Source of the DNA: Ferrigenium kumadai
Lineage (GTDB): Bacteria > Pseudomonadota > Gammaproteobacteria > Burkholderiales > Gallionellaceae
Length of the DNA stretch: 64,000 nt
Direction: 5' to 3'
Assembly (NCBI RefSeq): GCF_018324385.1
Contig: NZ_AP019536.1
Coordinates: 1,984,001-2,048,000 of the forward strand
Made by a program: the position numbers and the translations under genes. Below the pieces are notes generated by a model. It saw only the letters and a list, made by a program, of their open reading frames with translations, was not told the DNA's origin and did no database searches. Positions within the stretch are counted from its first letter, which is position 1. Every line of letters begins with the position of its first letter. This document shows, piece by piece, positions 1 to 19,605 of the stretch.

Positions 1-442
<442 letters not shown>

Positions 443-457
443 CTAACTTGATCTGAT

Positions 458-928
458 TTAGAAACGGAAATGCGAGAAGGCCTTGTTCGCCTCTGCCATA
501 CGGTGCACTTCTTCACGCTTCTTCACCGCACCACCGCGACCTTCGGACGCGTCGATCAGCTCACCAGCCAAACGCATACCCATGGACTTCTCGCCGCGCT
601 TGCGTGCAGCTTCGCGCAACCAGCGCATCGCCAGCGCCATACGACGGGAAGGACGAACCTCGACAGGCACCTGGTAGTTTGCACCACCGACGCGACGGCT
701 CTTCACTTCCACCTGCGGCTTGGCATTATTCAATGCGAGATTGAACACCTCGATCGCGTCCTTGTTGGTCTTCTTACCAACCTGCTCCAGCGCGCCGTAC
801 AGGATGCGCTCAGCAACCGACTTCTTGCCTGCAGTCATCAACACGTTCACAAACTTGGACAAATCCTGGTTACCGAACTTAGGATCCGGCAGGACTTCGC
901 GCTTGGGGACTTCTCTACGTCTTGGCAT
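458..928 (-). CDS. rpsG: 30S ribosomal protein S7
   Basis: S7 nucleates assembly of the 30S head by binding the 3' major domain of 16S rRNA and lines the E-site mRNA channel. The 156-residue product begins [19 protein letters not shown] and contains the family signature region around [16 protein letters not shown]; the length is standard for proteobacteria. It lies 37 bp downstream of rpsL and 24 bp upstream of fusA in the str operon. In E. coli S7 represses its own operon by binding the rpsL-rpsG spacer; the spacer here is short and I could not identify an equivalent structure. Confidence 0.98.
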   Translation of the reverse strand: MPRRREVPKREVLPDPKFGNQDLSKFVNVLMTAGKKSVAERILYGALEQVGKKTNKDAIEVFNLALNNAKPQVEVKSRRVGGANYQVPVEVRPSRRMALAMRWLREAARKRGEKSMGMRLAGELIDASEGRGGAVKKREEVHRMAEANKAFSHFRF

Positions 929-965
929 ATCAACCTCGAATTAATTTCTGATAGTTACTGTTTAA

Positions 966-1340
966 TTACTTCTTAGCACGCTTCGCGCCGTACTTGGAGC
1001 GAGCCTGCTTACGATCCTTCACGCCAGCCGTATCCAGACTGCCGCGCACCATGTGGTAACGCACACCAGGCAAGTCCTTCACACGACCGCCGCGCAACAG
1101 CACAACCGAGTGCTCCTGCAGGTTGTGGCCTTCACCGCCGATGTACGAAATAACCTCGAAACCGTTGGTCAGACGAACCTTGGCCACCTTACGCAGCGCA
1201 GAGTTAGGCTTCTTCGGTGTCGTGGTATAGACACGGGTACACACACCACGCTTCTGCGGGGAGCCCGCCAAAGCCGGCACTTTGCTCTTTTCTACGATTG
1301 CAACACGAGGTTTGCGGATCAACTGGTTAATGGTTGGCAT
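966..1340 (-). CDS. rpsL: 30S ribosomal protein S12
   Basis: S12 sits at the decoding centre and controls translational accuracy. The 124-residue sequence matches the family from [12 protein letters not shown] onward. The residues where streptomycin resistance usually arises are wild type: K43 in TPKKPNS and K88 in [13 protein letters not shown]89, the site of methylthiolation by RimO in other bacteria, is also present. The gene opens the str operon (rpsL-rpsG-fusA), 116 bp downstream of the rpoC stop. A purine-rich AGGA lies about 10 bases before the ATG. Confidence 0.98.
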   Translation of the reverse strand: MPTINQLIRKPRVAIVEKSKVPALAGSPQKRGVCTRVYTTTPKKPNSALRKVAKVRLTNGFEVISYIGGEGHNLQEHSVVLLRGGRVKDLPGVRYHMVRGSLDTAGVKDRKQARSKYGAKRAKK

Positions 1341-1456
1341 TATCTACACGTCCTAAAAGTGAATTTCAAATCTCTTTAAAATCAAACAAATAAAAAAGCT
1401 ACCGCCGCGACTTGGCACGAAAATACCCGCCGCGACGGCAAAAAAGGTTGCGAATT
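1341..1456 (-). other. rpoC-rpsL intergenic region with a short direct repeat
   Basis: This 116-bp gap separates rpoC from rpsL. It contains two direct copies of CCGCCGCGAC (plus-strand positions 1402-1411 and 1427-1436) and AT-rich tracts nearer rpsL. The repeats are direct, not inverted, so they do not form an obvious terminator. A promoter for the str operon could lie here, but I see no convincing -35/-10 pair. Confidence 0.4.
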
Positions 1457-5713
<4,257 letters not shown>

Positions 5714-5750
5714 ATGAGGCTCCTAATATCGTCCTGTGATTTTGTCGCGA

Positions 5751-9824
<4,074 letters not shown>

Positions 9825-9951
9825 ATAATCTCCACGATCGAAGGAAAACAAAGTTTTAGCGCAAGCACAATTTTGGGATTGTGCCGGAACCAAAAGACAG
9901 GGGGCAGAAAGCAATCATCGGCTTTCTGGCCGCTGGCTTCTTAAAGCGGCA

Positions 9952-9979
9952 AAAGGCTGACGGTGAACCGCCAGCCTTT
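9952..9979 (-). terminator. Hairpin in rplL-rpoB spacer (probable attenuator)
   Basis: On the minus strand, AAAGGCTGGCGG and CCGTCAGCCTTT form a 12-bp stem (one G-U pair) around a TTCA loop, followed by TTGCC and not a long U run. It lies 15 bp past the rplL stop and 127 bp before rpoB. In E. coli a leaky terminator in the same spacer sets the ratio of L7/L12 to RNA polymerase subunits. The weak U tract here fits partial termination, but the function is inferred from position. Confidence 0.6.
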
Positions 9980-9994
9980 CTGCAACGTACAGCC

Positions 9995-10372
9995 TTACTT
10001 GATTTCAGCAGTTGCGCCAGCTTCGATCAGCTGCTTGGCGATCGAGTCTGCGTCAGCCTTGGATACGCCTTCCTTCAGGGGCTTCGGCGCGCCATCCACC
10101 AGATCCTTGGCTTCCTTCAAGCCCAGGCCGGTGATCGCGCGAACCACCTTGATCACGTTAACCTTGGCGTCGCCAGCGGACTTCAGGATCACGGTGAACT
10201 CGGTCTGCTCAGCAGCAGCAGCACCACCAGCAGCAGCGCCGCCAGCAGCAGGAGCAGCCATCGCAGCAGCGGATACGCCGAACTTCTCTTCAATTGCCTT
10301 GACCAGCTCGTTCAGTTCCAGCACGGACATGCTGTCCAGGGCTGTCAAAAATGCGTCTTTATCGAATGCCAT
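9995..10372 (-). CDS. rplL: 50S ribosomal protein L7/L12
   Basis: L7/L12 forms the flexible stalk dimers that recruit translational GTPases. The 125-residue protein has the N-terminal dimerisation and L10-binding helices ([15 protein letters not shown]), an alanine/glycine-rich hinge at about residues 38-55 and the globular C-terminal domain with the EF-contact surface ([20 protein letters not shown], reading approximately 77-97). It lies 31 bp after rplJ and precedes the hairpin before rpoB. It is present as several copies per ribosome, so expression must exceed that of rpoBC. Confidence 0.98.
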   Translation of the reverse strand: MAFDKDAFLTALDSMSVLELNELVKAIEEKFGVSAAAMAAPAAGGAAAGGAAAAEQTEFTVILKSAGDAKVNVIKVVRAITGLGLKEAKDLVDGAPKPLKEGVSKADADSIAKQLIEAGATAEIK

Positions 10373-10403
10373 TTTGTTTTCCTATCTTTAAAAATTAATC
10401 AGA

Positions 10404-10901
10404 TCAAGCAGCAGCAGGTTCTTTTTTCTCGGCAACTGCGTTGAGCACGCGAGCCAAGCCAGAGACCGGCGATTGCAGCAAACCGCACAGTTGTGCCAGC
10501 AGCACTTCCTTCGACGGTACGGAAGCCAGCGCATTCACGCCTGCGGCATCCAGCACCTTGCCGTTGTAAGAACCAGCTTTCACGACCAGCTTATCGTTCG
10601 TCTTGGCGAACTCGTGCACCACCTTGGCGGCAGCAACGGCGTCCGCGCTGATGCTGTACACCAGCGGGCCGACCATCTGGTCTGCCAGGGTTTCGAACGG
10701 AGTACCCTGCACCGCACGGCGTGCCAGCGTGTTCTTCAACACGTGGAAATACACCCCAGACTTACGTGCATTGGCACGCAGCTTGGTGATGTCGCCGACT
10801 TGGATGCCACGGTACTCTGCCAAGACGATGGTCTGGGCCTGTGCCACTTGTGCACTGACTTCCGCGACCACGGCCTGTTTTTCTTGCAGATTGAGACTCA
10901 A
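10404..10901 (-). CDS. rplJ: 50S ribosomal protein L10
   Basis: L10 anchors the L12 stalk to 23S rRNA and in many bacteria represses its own operon through the leader RNA. I place the start at a TTG (10899-10901), giving (M)[17 protein letters not shown] and 165 residues, the family length. A strong GGAGG Shine-Dalgarno lies five bases upstream. The longer open frame to 11042 runs through the leader and its extra 47 residues do not resemble L10. The C-terminus ([14 protein letters not shown]) is the L12-binding helix. The next gene, rplL, is 31 bp downstream. Confidence 0.95.
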   Translation of the reverse strand: MSLNLQEKQAVVAEVSAQVAQAQTIVLAEYRGIQVGDITKLRANARKSGVYFHVLKNTLARRAVQGTPFETLADQMVGPLVYSISADAVAAAKVVHEFAKTNDKLVVKAGSYNGKVLDAAGVNALASVPSKEVLLAQLCGLLQSPVSGLARVLNAVAEKKEPAAA

Positions 10902-11157
10902 GTCTTCCTCCAATTTCCGGAATGCACTTACGCGCACTCCATCGGTTACAACAGCGACCTTGAGCCAGGAAAACAACTCCTGCTCGCGGGCACACCATCT
11001 ACGTGGGCCGCCGGATGTCCGGTGATCAGGACGCTCCGCCATTTAAGCCTGGGGCCAACAACGCCTTCGGCACCTACGGTCTTTGATGCTGCCAGCACGC
11101 CAGCAGTCCAAAGATCAGAGGCGACAGGACATAGCCCTGCCGCCAAATTCAAAACAA
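10902..11157 (-). promoter_or_regulatory. Probable L10 leader, rplJL autoregulatory region
   Basis: The 256-bp gap between rplA and rplJ is unusually long for this cluster. The transcript contains AAAGACCGTAGGTGCCGAAG, a sequence that resembles the conserved part of the L10 leader where L10(L12)4 binds. It is followed by several stem-forming segments (for example CACCGGACATCCGG) and ends with the GGAGG of rplJ. A promoter for rplJL is probably at its 5' end, but I could not pick one with confidence. Identification rests on position and sequence resemblance; folding against the known leader model would settle it. Confidence 0.65.
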
Positions 11158-11844
11158 TTACGCAGTCAGGCTAGCCTGCTCGACGCGGATACCGGCACCC
11201 ATGGTGCTGGAGATCGAAACCTTCTTCAGGTACACGCCCTTGGATGCAGCGGGCTTGGCCTTGTTCAGCGCATCGATCAGCGCCAGCAGGTTCTCGCGCA
11301 GAGCTTCCGGCGCGAACGAGGCGCGACCGATGGTGCACTGCACGATGCCGTTCTTGTCGGTGCGGTACTGCACCTGACCGGCCTTTGCGTTCTTCACGGC
11401 GCCAGCCACGTCGGCGGACACGGTGCCCACCTTCGGGTTAGGCATCAAGCCGCGCGGGCCGAGGATCTGGCCCAGCTGGCCCACCAGACGCATCGCGTCC
11501 GGAGAAGCGATCAGCACGTCGAAGTTCAGGTTGCCGCCCTTGATGCTTTCGGCCAGGTCGTCGAAACCGACGATGTCGGCGCCGGCAGCCTTGGCTTCTT
11601 CAGCCTTGGCGCCTTGCGCGAACACAGCCACACGCACGGTCTTGCCGGTGCCCTTGGGCAGCACGACGGAACCACGCACCAGCTGGTCGGACTTGCGTGC
11701 GTCAACGCCCAAGTTCACCGCAACGTCGATGGACTCATCGAACTTCGCTACGGCGTTTTCCTTGACCAGATTCAGCGCATCGCCCAGCGGATACAGCTTG
11801 TTGCGATCGACCTTGGCTGCAATAGCCTTATAACGTTTGGACAT
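11158..11844 (-). CDS. rplA: 50S ribosomal protein L1
   Basis: L1 forms the mobile stalk at the ribosomal E site and, in E. coli, represses the L11 operon by binding its mRNA. The 228-residue protein begins [20 protein letters not shown] and shows the L1 signature region [21 protein letters not shown]-like (here [17 protein letters not shown], about residues 128-144). It directly follows rplK with a one-base gap, so the pair is translationally coupled. Length and content are normal for the family. Confidence 0.98.
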   Translation of the reverse strand: MSKRYKAIAAKVDRNKLYPLGDALNLVKENAVAKFDESIDVAVNLGVDARKSDQLVRGSVVLPKGTGKTVRVAVFAQGAKAEEAKAAGADIVGFDDLAESIKGGNLNFDVLIASPDAMRLVGQLGQILGPRGLMPNPKVGTVSADVAGAVKNAKAGQVQYRTDKNGIVQCTIGRASFAPEALRENLLALIDALNKAKPAASKGVYLKKVSISSTMGAGIRVEQASLTA

Positions 11845-11845
11845 G

Positions 11846-12277
11846 TTATACGCCCTCCACGGTGATACCCATGCTGCGCGCGCTGCCCGCGATGGTGCGC
11901 ACGGCGGCGTCCATGTCGGATGCGGTCAGGTCGGGCATCTTGGTTGTTGCGATTTCTTCCGCTTGCTTGCGGGTCAGCTTGCCGACCTTGTCGGTATGCG
12001 GCTTCGGGCTGCCCTTCTGGATACCGGCGGCCTTCTTAATCAGAATGGTCGCGGGCGGAGTCTTCATGATGAAGGTGAAGCTCTTATCCGCGAACGCGGT
12101 GATCACCACCGGAATCGGCAGACCGGGTTCTACGCCTTGAGTTTGCGCGTTGAACGCCTTACAGAATTCCATGATATTCAAGCCACGTTGACCCAATGCC
12201 GGGCCGATCGGTGGACTTGGATTTGCCTTACCTGCAGGCACTTGCAGCTTGATGTAGCCGACTACTTTCTTTGCCAT
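11846..12277 (-). CDS. rplK: 50S ribosomal protein L11
   Basis: L11 binds the GTPase-associated region of 23S rRNA and is needed for RelA activation on stalled ribosomes. The 143-residue protein begins [30 protein letters not shown] in the family manner (shown here only in part by its key motif [19 protein letters not shown]). The N-terminal domain holds the proline-rich thiostrepton-contact surface and the C-terminal domain binds rRNA. It opens the rplKA operon, 125 bp downstream of nusG; an AGGAG lies before its ATG. Confidence 0.98.
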   Translation of the reverse strand: MAKKVVGYIKLQVPAGKANPSPPIGPALGQRGLNIMEFCKAFNAQTQGVEPGLPIPVVITAFADKSFTFIMKTPPATILIKKAAGIQKGSPKPHTDKVGKLTRKQAEEIATTKMPDLTASDMDAAVRTIAGSARSMGITVEGV

Positions 12278-12402
12278 GATGCACTCCTATCAAACGGGTG
12301 ATATCGAAACTCGAAGTTTCTCCCCAACATGAGAAACGCCAAACGGGAAACCGCATCTGCAATCATTGCAGCCTGCGGTCCCCCATTCGCGATCCTCGCT
12401 CT

Positions 12403-12936
12403 TCAGCCTTTTTCTACCTGGCCGAAATCCAGCTCCACGGGTGTCGAGCGACCGAAGATGGTCACCGCCACGCGCAGTTTGTTCTTGTCGTAATTGACAT
12501 CTTCCACCGTGCCATTGAAGTCCGTGAACGGGCCCTCCTTGACGCGCACCGCCTCGCCCACCTCGAACAACACCTTCGGACGCGGCTTTTCGACACCGGC
12601 CTGCATCTGCTGCATGATATTGTCGACTTCACGCTGCGAGATCGGGGTCGGCTTCATCGCCGAACCACCCAGGAAACCGGTGACCTTGGGCGTGCTCTTC
12701 ACCAGATGCCAGCTCTCGTCGGTCATTTCCATCTCGACCAGCACGTAGCCCGGGAAGAACTTGCGCTCGGTAATGCTCTTTTGCCCAGACTTCAGCTCCA
12801 CCACTTCCTCAACGGGAACCAGTATCTGACCGAACTTATCCTGCATACCCTCGCGCTGGATGCGCTCGGTCAATGCACGCTGAACACTCTTCTCAAACTG
12901 CGAGTACGTATGAACAACATACCAGTTCTTGGCCAT
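12403..12936 (-). CDS. nusG: Transcription termination/antitermination protein NusG
   Basis: NusG binds the RNA polymerase clamp, increases processivity and links transcription to Rho or to the leading ribosome. The ATG at 12936 gives [19 protein letters not shown] and 177 residues; it shares its first base with the last base of the secE stop, so the two are coupled. A GTG one codon upstream is also in frame but unlikely. The N-terminal NGN domain spans about residues 1-115. The C-terminal KOW domain ([20 protein letters not shown]) follows. The secE-nusG pairing is standard. Confidence 0.97.
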   Translation of the reverse strand: MAKNWYVVHTYSQFEKSVQRALTERIQREGMQDKFGQILVPVEEVVELKSGQKSITERKFFPGYVLVEMEMTDESWHLVKSTPKVTGFLGGSAMKPTPISQREVDNIMQQMQAGVEKPRPKVLFEVGEAVRVKEGPFTDFNGTVEDVNYDKNKLRVAVTIFGRSTPVELDFGQVEKG

Positions 12937-13283
12937 CACTCACCTCGCCCCATCAGTCCATTCACTACCATCATCAAACTAGCATCCACCGCCCACAGGA
13001 ACAAGGCCATGGTGATCGCAAACAGGATCACCACACCAGTGGTTTGCATCGTTTCCTTGCGCGTCGGCCAGACCACGCGCTTCGCCTCGGCAACGGAATC
13101 CTTGCCAAACTCGAAGAAGCGCTTCCCCGGCTCGCTGGTATAAGCCACCACAGCAGCCAACACCACACCAACCAGCACAGAAGCCAGCTGCAACACCGCC
13201 GCACTCTCGTGCAGGTAATAGAAACCCACGATGCCCGCTACCAGCAACAGAAAAGCAACGAGCAACTTGATCTTGTCCGCCAT
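12936..13283 (-). CDS. secE: Preprotein translocase subunit SecE
   Basis: SecE clamps SecY in the protein-conducting channel of the inner membrane. The 115-residue protein has three hydrophobic segments (about residues 5-22, 31-48 and 83-105), the three-helix form found in E. coli; many other bacteria have only the last. The conserved cytoplasmic stretch [17 protein letters not shown] precedes the final helix. The gene sits between tRNA-Trp (36 bp) and nusG (1-bp overlap). Confidence 0.96.
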   Translation of the reverse strand: MADKIKLLVAFLLLVAGIVGFYYLHESAAVLQLASVLVGVVLAAVVAYTSEPGKRFFEFGKDSVAEAKRVVWPTRKETMQTTGVVILFAITMALFLWAVDASLMMVVNGLMGRGE

Positions 13284-13318
13284 GCGCGATTATTCCGATT
13301 AACTACTTCTTACTGTTT

Positions 13319-13394
13319 TGGCAGGCCAGGAGGGTCTCGAACCCCCAACCCTCGGTTTTGGAGACCGATACTCTACCAATTGAGCTACTGGCCT
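13319..13394 (-). tRNA. trpT: tRNA-Trp (CCA anticodon)
   Basis: A 76-nt cloverleaf with encoded 3' CCA. The acceptor AGGCCAG pairs with CTGGCCT, the D arm contains GCTCAATTGGTAGAGT, the anticodon loop reads CTCCAAA with anticodon CCA, and the T arm contains GGTTCGAGACC. It lies between tuf and secE, the usual position in beta- and gammaproteobacteria. Confidence 0.97.
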
Positions 13395-13414
13395 ATAAAC
13401 CTGCAAATGACGAC

Positions 13415-13440
13415 GGCGGAGCGAATCACTTCGCCCCGCC
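13415..13440 (-). terminator. Hairpin between tuf and tRNA-Trp
   Basis: On the minus strand GGCGGGGCGAA and TTCGCTCCGCC form an 11-bp stem (one G-U pair) with a GTGA loop, 15 bp past the tuf stop. No U run follows, so it may serve mRNA 3'-end processing or partial termination before the tRNA. The role is inferred. Confidence 0.4.
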
Positions 13441-13455
13441 AGCATCACTACTTAA

Positions 13456-14646
13456 TTACTCGATGATCTTTGCAACCACGCCAGCGCCGACGGTACGACC
13501 GCCTTCGCGGATCGCGAAGCGCAGACCTTCTTCCATCGCGATCGGGTTGATCAGTGCCACAGTGATGCTGACGTTGTCGCCAGGCATAACCATTTCGGTA
13601 CCTGCCGGCAGCTCGACCGCACCGGTCACGTCGGTGGTACGGAAGTAGAACTGCGGGCGATAGCCTTGGAAGAACGGAGTGTGACGGCCGCCTTCGTCCT
13701 TGCCCAGCACGTAGATCTCGGCAGTGAACTTGGTGTGCGGGGTGATGGAGCCGGGCTTGGCCAGCACTTGGCCGCGCTCGACGTCTTCACGCTTGGTGCC
13801 GCGCAGCAGCACGCCGACGTTGTCGCCTGCCTGACCTTGGTCGAGCAGCTTGCGAAACATTTCCACGCCGGTGCAGGTGGTCTTCTGGGTCGGCTTAATA
13901 CCGACGATTTCGATTTCTTCGCCGACCTTGATGACACCGCGCTCGACACGACCAGTCACCACAGTACCGCGACCGGAGATGGAGAATACGTCTTCAACCG
14001 GCATCAGGAAGGCGCCGTCGATGGCACGCTCAGGAGTCGGGATGTAGCTGTCCAGCGCATCGGCCAGACGGAAGATGGCGGGCTCGCCCAGGTCGCCTTG
14101 GTCGCCTTGCACCGCCTTCAGTGCAGAACCCTTGATGATGGGCACGTCGTCGCCAGGGAAGTCGTACTTGGAGAGCAGCTCGCGCACTTCCATTTCGACC
14201 AGTTCCAGCAGCTCTTCGTCATCGACCATGTCGCACTTGTTCAGGAACACGATGATGTAAGGAACGCCAACCTGGCGAGCCAGCAGGATGTGCTCGCGGG
14301 TTTGCGGCATCGGGCCATCAGCTGCGGACACGACCAGGATCGCGCCGTCCATCTGGGCGGCGCCGGTGATCATATTCTTCACATAGTCGGCGTGGCCCGG
14401 GCAGTCAACGTGCGCGTAGTGGCGAGTTGCTGTTTCGTATTCAACGTGAGCGGTGTTGATGGTGATGCCGCGCGCCTTTTCTTCCGGCGCTGCGTCGATC
14501 TGGTCATAAGCCTTGGCTTCGCCGCCGAACTTCTTGGACAGCACGGTGGTGATCGCCGCGGTCAGGGTGGTCTTGCCGTGGTCAACGTGGCCAATCGTAC
14601 CTACGTTCACGTGCGGTTTCGTACGTTCAAATTTGCTCTTTGCCAT
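13456..14646 (-). CDS. tuf: Elongation factor Tu
   Basis: EF-Tu delivers aminoacyl-tRNA to the ribosomal A site in a GTP-dependent way. The 396-residue protein has the P-loop GHVDHGKT at residues 19-26, DCPGHADY near 81, NKCD near 136, and the three-domain length of the family. It is the tufB-type copy: tRNA-Tyr, tRNA-Gly and tRNA-Thr lie immediately upstream and tRNA-Trp downstream, so tRNA and mRNA are probably processed from one transcript driven by the promoter at 15013-15041. Confidence 0.99.
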   Translation of the reverse strand: MAKSKFERTKPHVNVGTIGHVDHGKTTLTAAITTVLSKKFGGEAKAYDQIDAAPEEKARGITINTAHVEYETATRHYAHVDCPGHADYVKNMITGAAQMDGAILVVSAADGPMPQTREHILLARQVGVPYIIVFLNKCDMVDDEELLELVEMEVRELLSKYDFPGDDVPIIKGSALKAVQGDQGDLGEPAIFRLADALDSYIPTPERAIDGAFLMPVEDVFSISGRGTVVTGRVERGVIKVGEEIEIVGIKPTQKTTCTGVEMFRKLLDQGQAGDNVGVLLRGTKREDVERGQVLAKPGSITPHTKFTAEIYVLGKDEGGRHTPFFQGYRPQFYFRTTDVTGAVELPAGTEMVMPGDNVSITVALINPIAMEEGLRFAIREGGRTVGAGVVAKIIE

Positions 14647-14686
14647 GATCTTTCCTCATCAATGTCAAACGTTAATCACAAAAAAC

Positions 14687-14761
<75 letters not shown>

Positions 14762-14774
14762 AAACAAACTTAAC

Positions 14775-14848
14775 TGGAGCGGGTGAAGGGAATCGAACCC
14801 TCGTCGTAAGCTTGGAAGGCTTCTGCTCTACCATTGAGCTACACCCGC
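14775..14848 (-). tRNA. glyT: tRNA-Gly (TCC anticodon)
   Basis: A 74-nt cloverleaf with encoded CCA. The acceptor GCGGGTG pairs with CACCCGC. The anticodon arm AAGCCTTCCAAGCTT carries TCC. It is 13 bp upstream of tRNA-Thr. Confidence 0.97.
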
Positions 14849-14914
14849 AATGCTTTCCCGCCAAACAATCGCCAAAATCCGGCGATTGGCACAACCCAGT
14901 CAACTACTAAAACA

Positions 14915-14999
<85 letters not shown>

Positions 15000-15012
15000 A
15001 GAAGAACGCGAG

Positions 15013-15041
15013 ATTATCCAGATATTGCACCACCTTGTCAA
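15013..15041 (-). promoter_or_regulatory. Strong sigma70-type promoter of the tRNA-tuf operon
   Basis: On the minus strand a consensus TTGACA (-35, 15036-15041) is followed after exactly 17 bp by GATAAT (-10, 15013-15018). The first tRNA base is at 14999, so the transcript start should be about 6-8 bases before tRNA-Tyr. The segment between -10 and the tRNA begins CTCGCG, a GC-rich discriminator typical of stringently controlled stable-RNA promoters. Confidence 0.85.
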
Positions 15042-15123
15042 AAGGATTGTGCATTTTCTGGCGATATTTTTGCGTCACCTCGCGCATCCGGCCTTTCGGC
15101 CGGAACAAAACAGTGAATCGTCT

Positions 15124-16419
15124 CTATCCTTTCCGGAACAACGCGGACTGAGCGTGCGCCTGCAGACCTTCCCCGAACGCCAGTTCGGAAGCGATTGCGC
15201 CCAGCTTTTGCGCGCCTTGCGGGGAGACTTGTATCAGGCTGCTGCGCTTCTGGAAATCGTACACTCCCAGTGGCGAGGAGAAACGCGCCGTACCCGAAGT
15301 GGGCAGCACGTGGTTGGGGCCGGCGCAGTAATCGCCCAGCGATTCCGAGGTATAGCGCCCCATGAAGATCGCCCCGGCATGCTTGAGCTTGGGCAGCCAG
15401 GCCTGCGGATCTTCGACCGACAACTCCAGGTGTTCCGGCGCGATACGGTTGGCGATGGCGCACGCCTCTTCCATGTCCGCGACATGGATCAGCGCGCCGC
15501 GATTCTCCAGCGCGGTGCGGATGATCTCCTTGCGCGGCATCTGGTCGAGCAGGTGGTCCGCGCTTTGCGCGACGCGCTCGATGAACTCCGCATCGGGCGA
15601 CAGCAGAATGGCCTGCGCCAGTTCGTCGTGCTCGGCCTGGGAAAACAGATCCATCGCGATCCAGTCCGGATTGGTCTTGCCGTCGCATATCACCAAAATC
15701 TCAGACGGTCCGGCGATCATGTCGATACCGCAAGCACCGAACACGCGGCGTTTGGCCGATGCTACATATGCATTGCCGGGCCCGACGATCTTGTCCACGC
15801 GCGGGATGCTCGCCGTGCCGTAGGCCATCGCCGCCACTGCCTGCGCACCGCCGATGGTGAACACGCGATCCACGCCGGACAAATGGGCTGCCGCCAGCAC
15901 CAATTGATTCTTCACGCCATCCGGCGTCGGCACCACCATGATCAATTCGTCCACGCCCGCGACCTTGGCCGGCAGCGCGTTCATCAGCACCGACGAAGGA
16001 TAGGCCGCCTTGCCGCCCGGCACATACAGGCCGACGCGATCCAGCGGCGTCACCTGCTGGCCAAGCATGGTGCCGTCGGCATCGGTGTAGCTCCACGAAG
16101 TCTGCACTTGTTTCTGGTGGTAGTCGGTCACGCGCTGCGCGGCTTGTTCCAGCGCGGAACGCTGAGCGGCCGGCAGGCTGTCGAAGGCCGCGCGCAACTC
16201 CTCGCGCGGCAGCTCCATTGCCGCGGCATTCGCCAACGGCAGACGGTCGAACTTGCGGGTGTATTCCAGCACCGCTTCGTCGCCACGCTGGCGCACGTCG
16301 GCCAGGATGGAAGCCACCGTGGCTTCGAGCTTTTCGTCAGCAGTCGCCTCGAAGGCGAGCAGTTGGGTCAATGCGGCATCGAAATCCGCCGCGCGGGAAG
16401 AGAGTCGTTTGATCTTCAT
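15124..16419 (-). CDS. hisD: Histidinol dehydrogenase
   Basis: HisD carries out the last two steps of histidine synthesis, oxidising L-histidinol to L-histidine with two NAD+ and a bound zinc. The 431-residue length and the sequence around [23 protein letters not shown], with the conserved stretch [17 protein letters not shown], match the family. A C-terminal [14 protein letters not shown] segment carries the conserved histidine region. Its ATG overlaps the hisG stop by four bases. A 125-bp gap with a GC-rich palindrome at 15088-15103 separates its stop from tRNA-Tyr. No hisC or hisB follows, so the his pathway is split. Confidence 0.97.
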   Translation of the reverse strand: MKIKRLSSRAADFDAALTQLLAFEATADEKLEATVASILADVRQRGDEAVLEYTRKFDRLPLANAAAMELPREELRAAFDSLPAAQRSALEQAAQRVTDYHQKQVQTSWSYTDADGTMLGQQVTPLDRVGLYVPGGKAAYPSSVLMNALPAKVAGVDELIMVVPTPDGVKNQLVLAAAHLSGVDRVFTIGGAQAVAAMAYGTASIPRVDKIVGPGNAYVASAKRRVFGACGIDMIAGPSEILVICDGKTNPDWIAMDLFSQAEHDELAQAILLSPDAEFIERVAQSADHLLDQMPRKEIIRTALENRGALIHVADMEEACAIANRIAPEHLELSVEDPQAWLPKLKHAGAIFMGRYTSESLGDYCAGPNHVLPTSGTARFSSPLGVYDFQKRSSLIQVSPQGAQKLGAIASELAFGEGLQAHAQSALFRKG

Positions 16420-17054
16420 TTGGCAATAGCTCCGGCGAAAGCGTCCAGCATCGGCTGGATCGCCTCACGTTTCAATTTGAGCGCGGCCTGGTTCACCACC
16501 AGCCGCGACGAAATGTCGGCAATATGTTCGACCGCCTTGAGATTGTTGGCCTTCAGCGTGCCGCCGCTGCTCACCAGGTCGACGATGGCATCGGACAGCC
16601 CCACCAGCGGTGCCAACTCCATCGAGCCGTACAGTTTGATGAGGTCGACGTGCACACCCTTCGCGGCAAAGTGTTCGCGCGCAGTCTGCACATACTTGGT
16701 CGCCACGCGCAGGCGCGCGCCCTGGCGCACCGCGGAGTCGTAGTCGAAGTCGTTGCGCACCGCGACCATCATGCGGCATTTGGCGATATTCAGATCCAGC
16801 GGCTGGTACAGGCCGGTACCGCCATGCTCGTTAAGTACGTCCTTGCCCGCCACCCCGAGATCGGCCGCGCCGTATTGCACATAGGTCGGCACGTCGGAAG
16901 CGCGCACGATGATGAGCCTCACGTCGGCGCGATTGGTCGGCAGGATGAGCTTGCGCGAAGACTCCGGATCTTCCAGCGCAGTGATGCCTGCCGCGCTCAG
17001 CAGCGGCAGCGTCTCTTCAAAAATGCGTCCCTTGGACAGTGCGATCGTTATCAT
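16416..17054 (-). CDS. hisG: ATP phosphoribosyltransferase, short form
   Basis: HisG condenses ATP with PRPP in the first committed step of histidine synthesis. The ATG at 17054 gives [19 protein letters not shown] and 212 residues, with AGGAG five bases upstream; a GTG two codons earlier is less likely. At this length it is the short form that lacks the C-terminal histidine-binding regulatory domain and in known cases works with HisZ, a HisRS-like subunit not in this window. The PRPP-binding stretch is near [18 protein letters not shown]. The stop overlaps the hisD start. Confidence 0.96.
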   Translation of the reverse strand: MITIALSKGRIFEETLPLLSAAGITALEDPESSRKLILPTNRADVRLIIVRASDVPTYVQYGAADLGVAGKDVLNEHGGTGLYQPLDLNIAKCRMMVAVRNDFDYDSAVRQGARLRVATKYVQTAREHFAAKGVHVDLIKLYGSMELAPLVGLSDAIVDLVSSGGTLKANNLKAVEHIADISSRLVVNQAALKLKREAIQPMLDAFAGAIAK

Positions 17055-17072
17055 TTCCACTCCTGACTGACG

Positions 17073-18569
<1,497 letters not shown>

Positions 18570-18663
18570 TTATTGACGGGATTCCGTTGACGGAGATGCG
18601 CAAAAGGTTGCGCATGATACTAAAGACCGGGCGCGGCATACAGCCCCCGCGCGCCGGGAGGGA

Positions 18664-18951
18664 CTAACTGGCTTGTTGCGGCAGCAGGTCGGCCACGCCA
18701 TACAGGCGCGCCAGACTGAGCAAGTCCTCGGGAAGCGCCGTGACGCTCAAGGTGCGCTGGCTGCGCTGGGCGGCTCGCAACCAGCCCAGCAACATGCTGA
18801 CCGCCGCGGAATCGACAGCCTCGACCTGAGAGAAATCCACCACCAGATCCTCCGCTGCCAGTTGCTGCAAGCCGGCTTCGAACAAGGCGGGGACGGTTTC
18901 TATGGTCAAGCGACCGCGCACCACCACTCGCCCGCCCTCGCGCGTGATCAT
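18664..18951 (-). CDS. mlaB: STAS-domain protein MlaB
   Basis: MlaB is the small cytoplasmic STAS subunit that stabilises the MlaFE transporter and supports its ATPase activity. The 95-residue product is one STAS domain with the typical VDSAAVSMLLGW segment after a beta strand (LVVDFSQVEAVDS), about residues 37-60. Its ATG overlaps the mlaC stop by four bases. It is the last gene of the mlaFEDCB operon and is followed by a 98-bp gap before ibaG. Confidence 0.9.
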   Translation of the reverse strand: MITREGGRVVVRGRLTIETVPALFEAGLQQLAAEDLVVDFSQVEAVDSAAVSMLLGWLRAAQRSQRTLSVTALPEDLLSLARLYGVADLLPQQAS

Positions 18952-19580
18952 TTTGTCTCCGCCTTGCGCAGGGGAGTGGTCGCGGCGGCCGCATTCTTGT
19001 CCGCCAGCGTCTTGATCAGGCCGTCGATACCGCCCTGCTGGATCTGTGTTGCAAACGTGCCGCGATAGCTGCCCACCATGCTGACCCCCTCGATTGACAG
19101 GTCAAAGGCCTTCCAGCCGTTGGCGGTCTTGCCCATTTCATAATCAACCGGGATCGACTGTGCGCCCGGCTTGTTGATGGAGGTCTTGACCGTGACCTCG
19201 GTCGCATCATCCGCGATCTTGGACGGCTTCACTTCGATCGTCTGGTCGCGGTAAACCGTGAACGCCTTGGTATAGGTACGCACCAGCATGTTGCGGAACT
19301 CGGTCACCAGCGCCTGTTTCTGCTCCGGCGTCGCCGTACGCCAGCTCTTGCCGACGGCAAGCCGGGTCATGCGCTCGAAATCGAAATGCGGCAGCACCTT
19401 TGCATCCACCATTTCCAGAATCTTCTTCTGGTTGCCGGCCTGGATATCCTTGTCCTGCTTGATAATCGTGATGACATCCTGCACGGTATTCTTGATCAAC
19501 ACGTCGGGCGCAACCATCTCGGCCTGCGCGACTCCGACCATACAGAACAATCCCACAACCAATTTAAGCAAACCACGCAT
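18948..19580 (-). CDS. mlaC: Periplasmic phospholipid-binding protein MlaC
   Basis: MlaC ferries phospholipids between the outer-membrane MlaA complex and the inner-membrane MlaFEDB transporter. I chose ATG 19580 because AAGGAG lies eight bases upstream; a GTG at 19589 sits too close to that site. The 210-residue product starts with a Sec signal (MRGLLKLVVGLFCMVGVAQA) followed by the mature MlaC domain, including MTRLAVGKSWRTATPEQKQA and the VKTSINKPGAQSIPVDYEM region. Gene order and size match the family. Confidence 0.95.
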   Translation of the reverse strand: MRGLLKLVVGLFCMVGVAQAEMVAPDVLIKNTVQDVITIIKQDKDIQAGNQKKILEMVDAKVLPHFDFERMTRLAVGKSWRTATPEQKQALVTEFRNMLVRTYTKAFTVYRDQTIEVKPSKIADDATEVTVKTSINKPGAQSIPVDYEMGKTANGWKAFDLSIEGVSMVGSYRGTFATQIQQGGIDGLIKTLADKNAAAATTPLRKAETK

Positions 19581-19605
19581 TCTTGACACTCCTTACATAC
19601 ACTCG

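Noticed and set aside
15088-15103. CCGGCC-TTTC-GGCCGG palindrome downstream of hisD as a strong terminator
   Set aside because: It is a perfect stem of six, but on the minus strand it is followed by ATGCGCGAGG without any U run. It may pause polymerase, but I would not call it a terminator.
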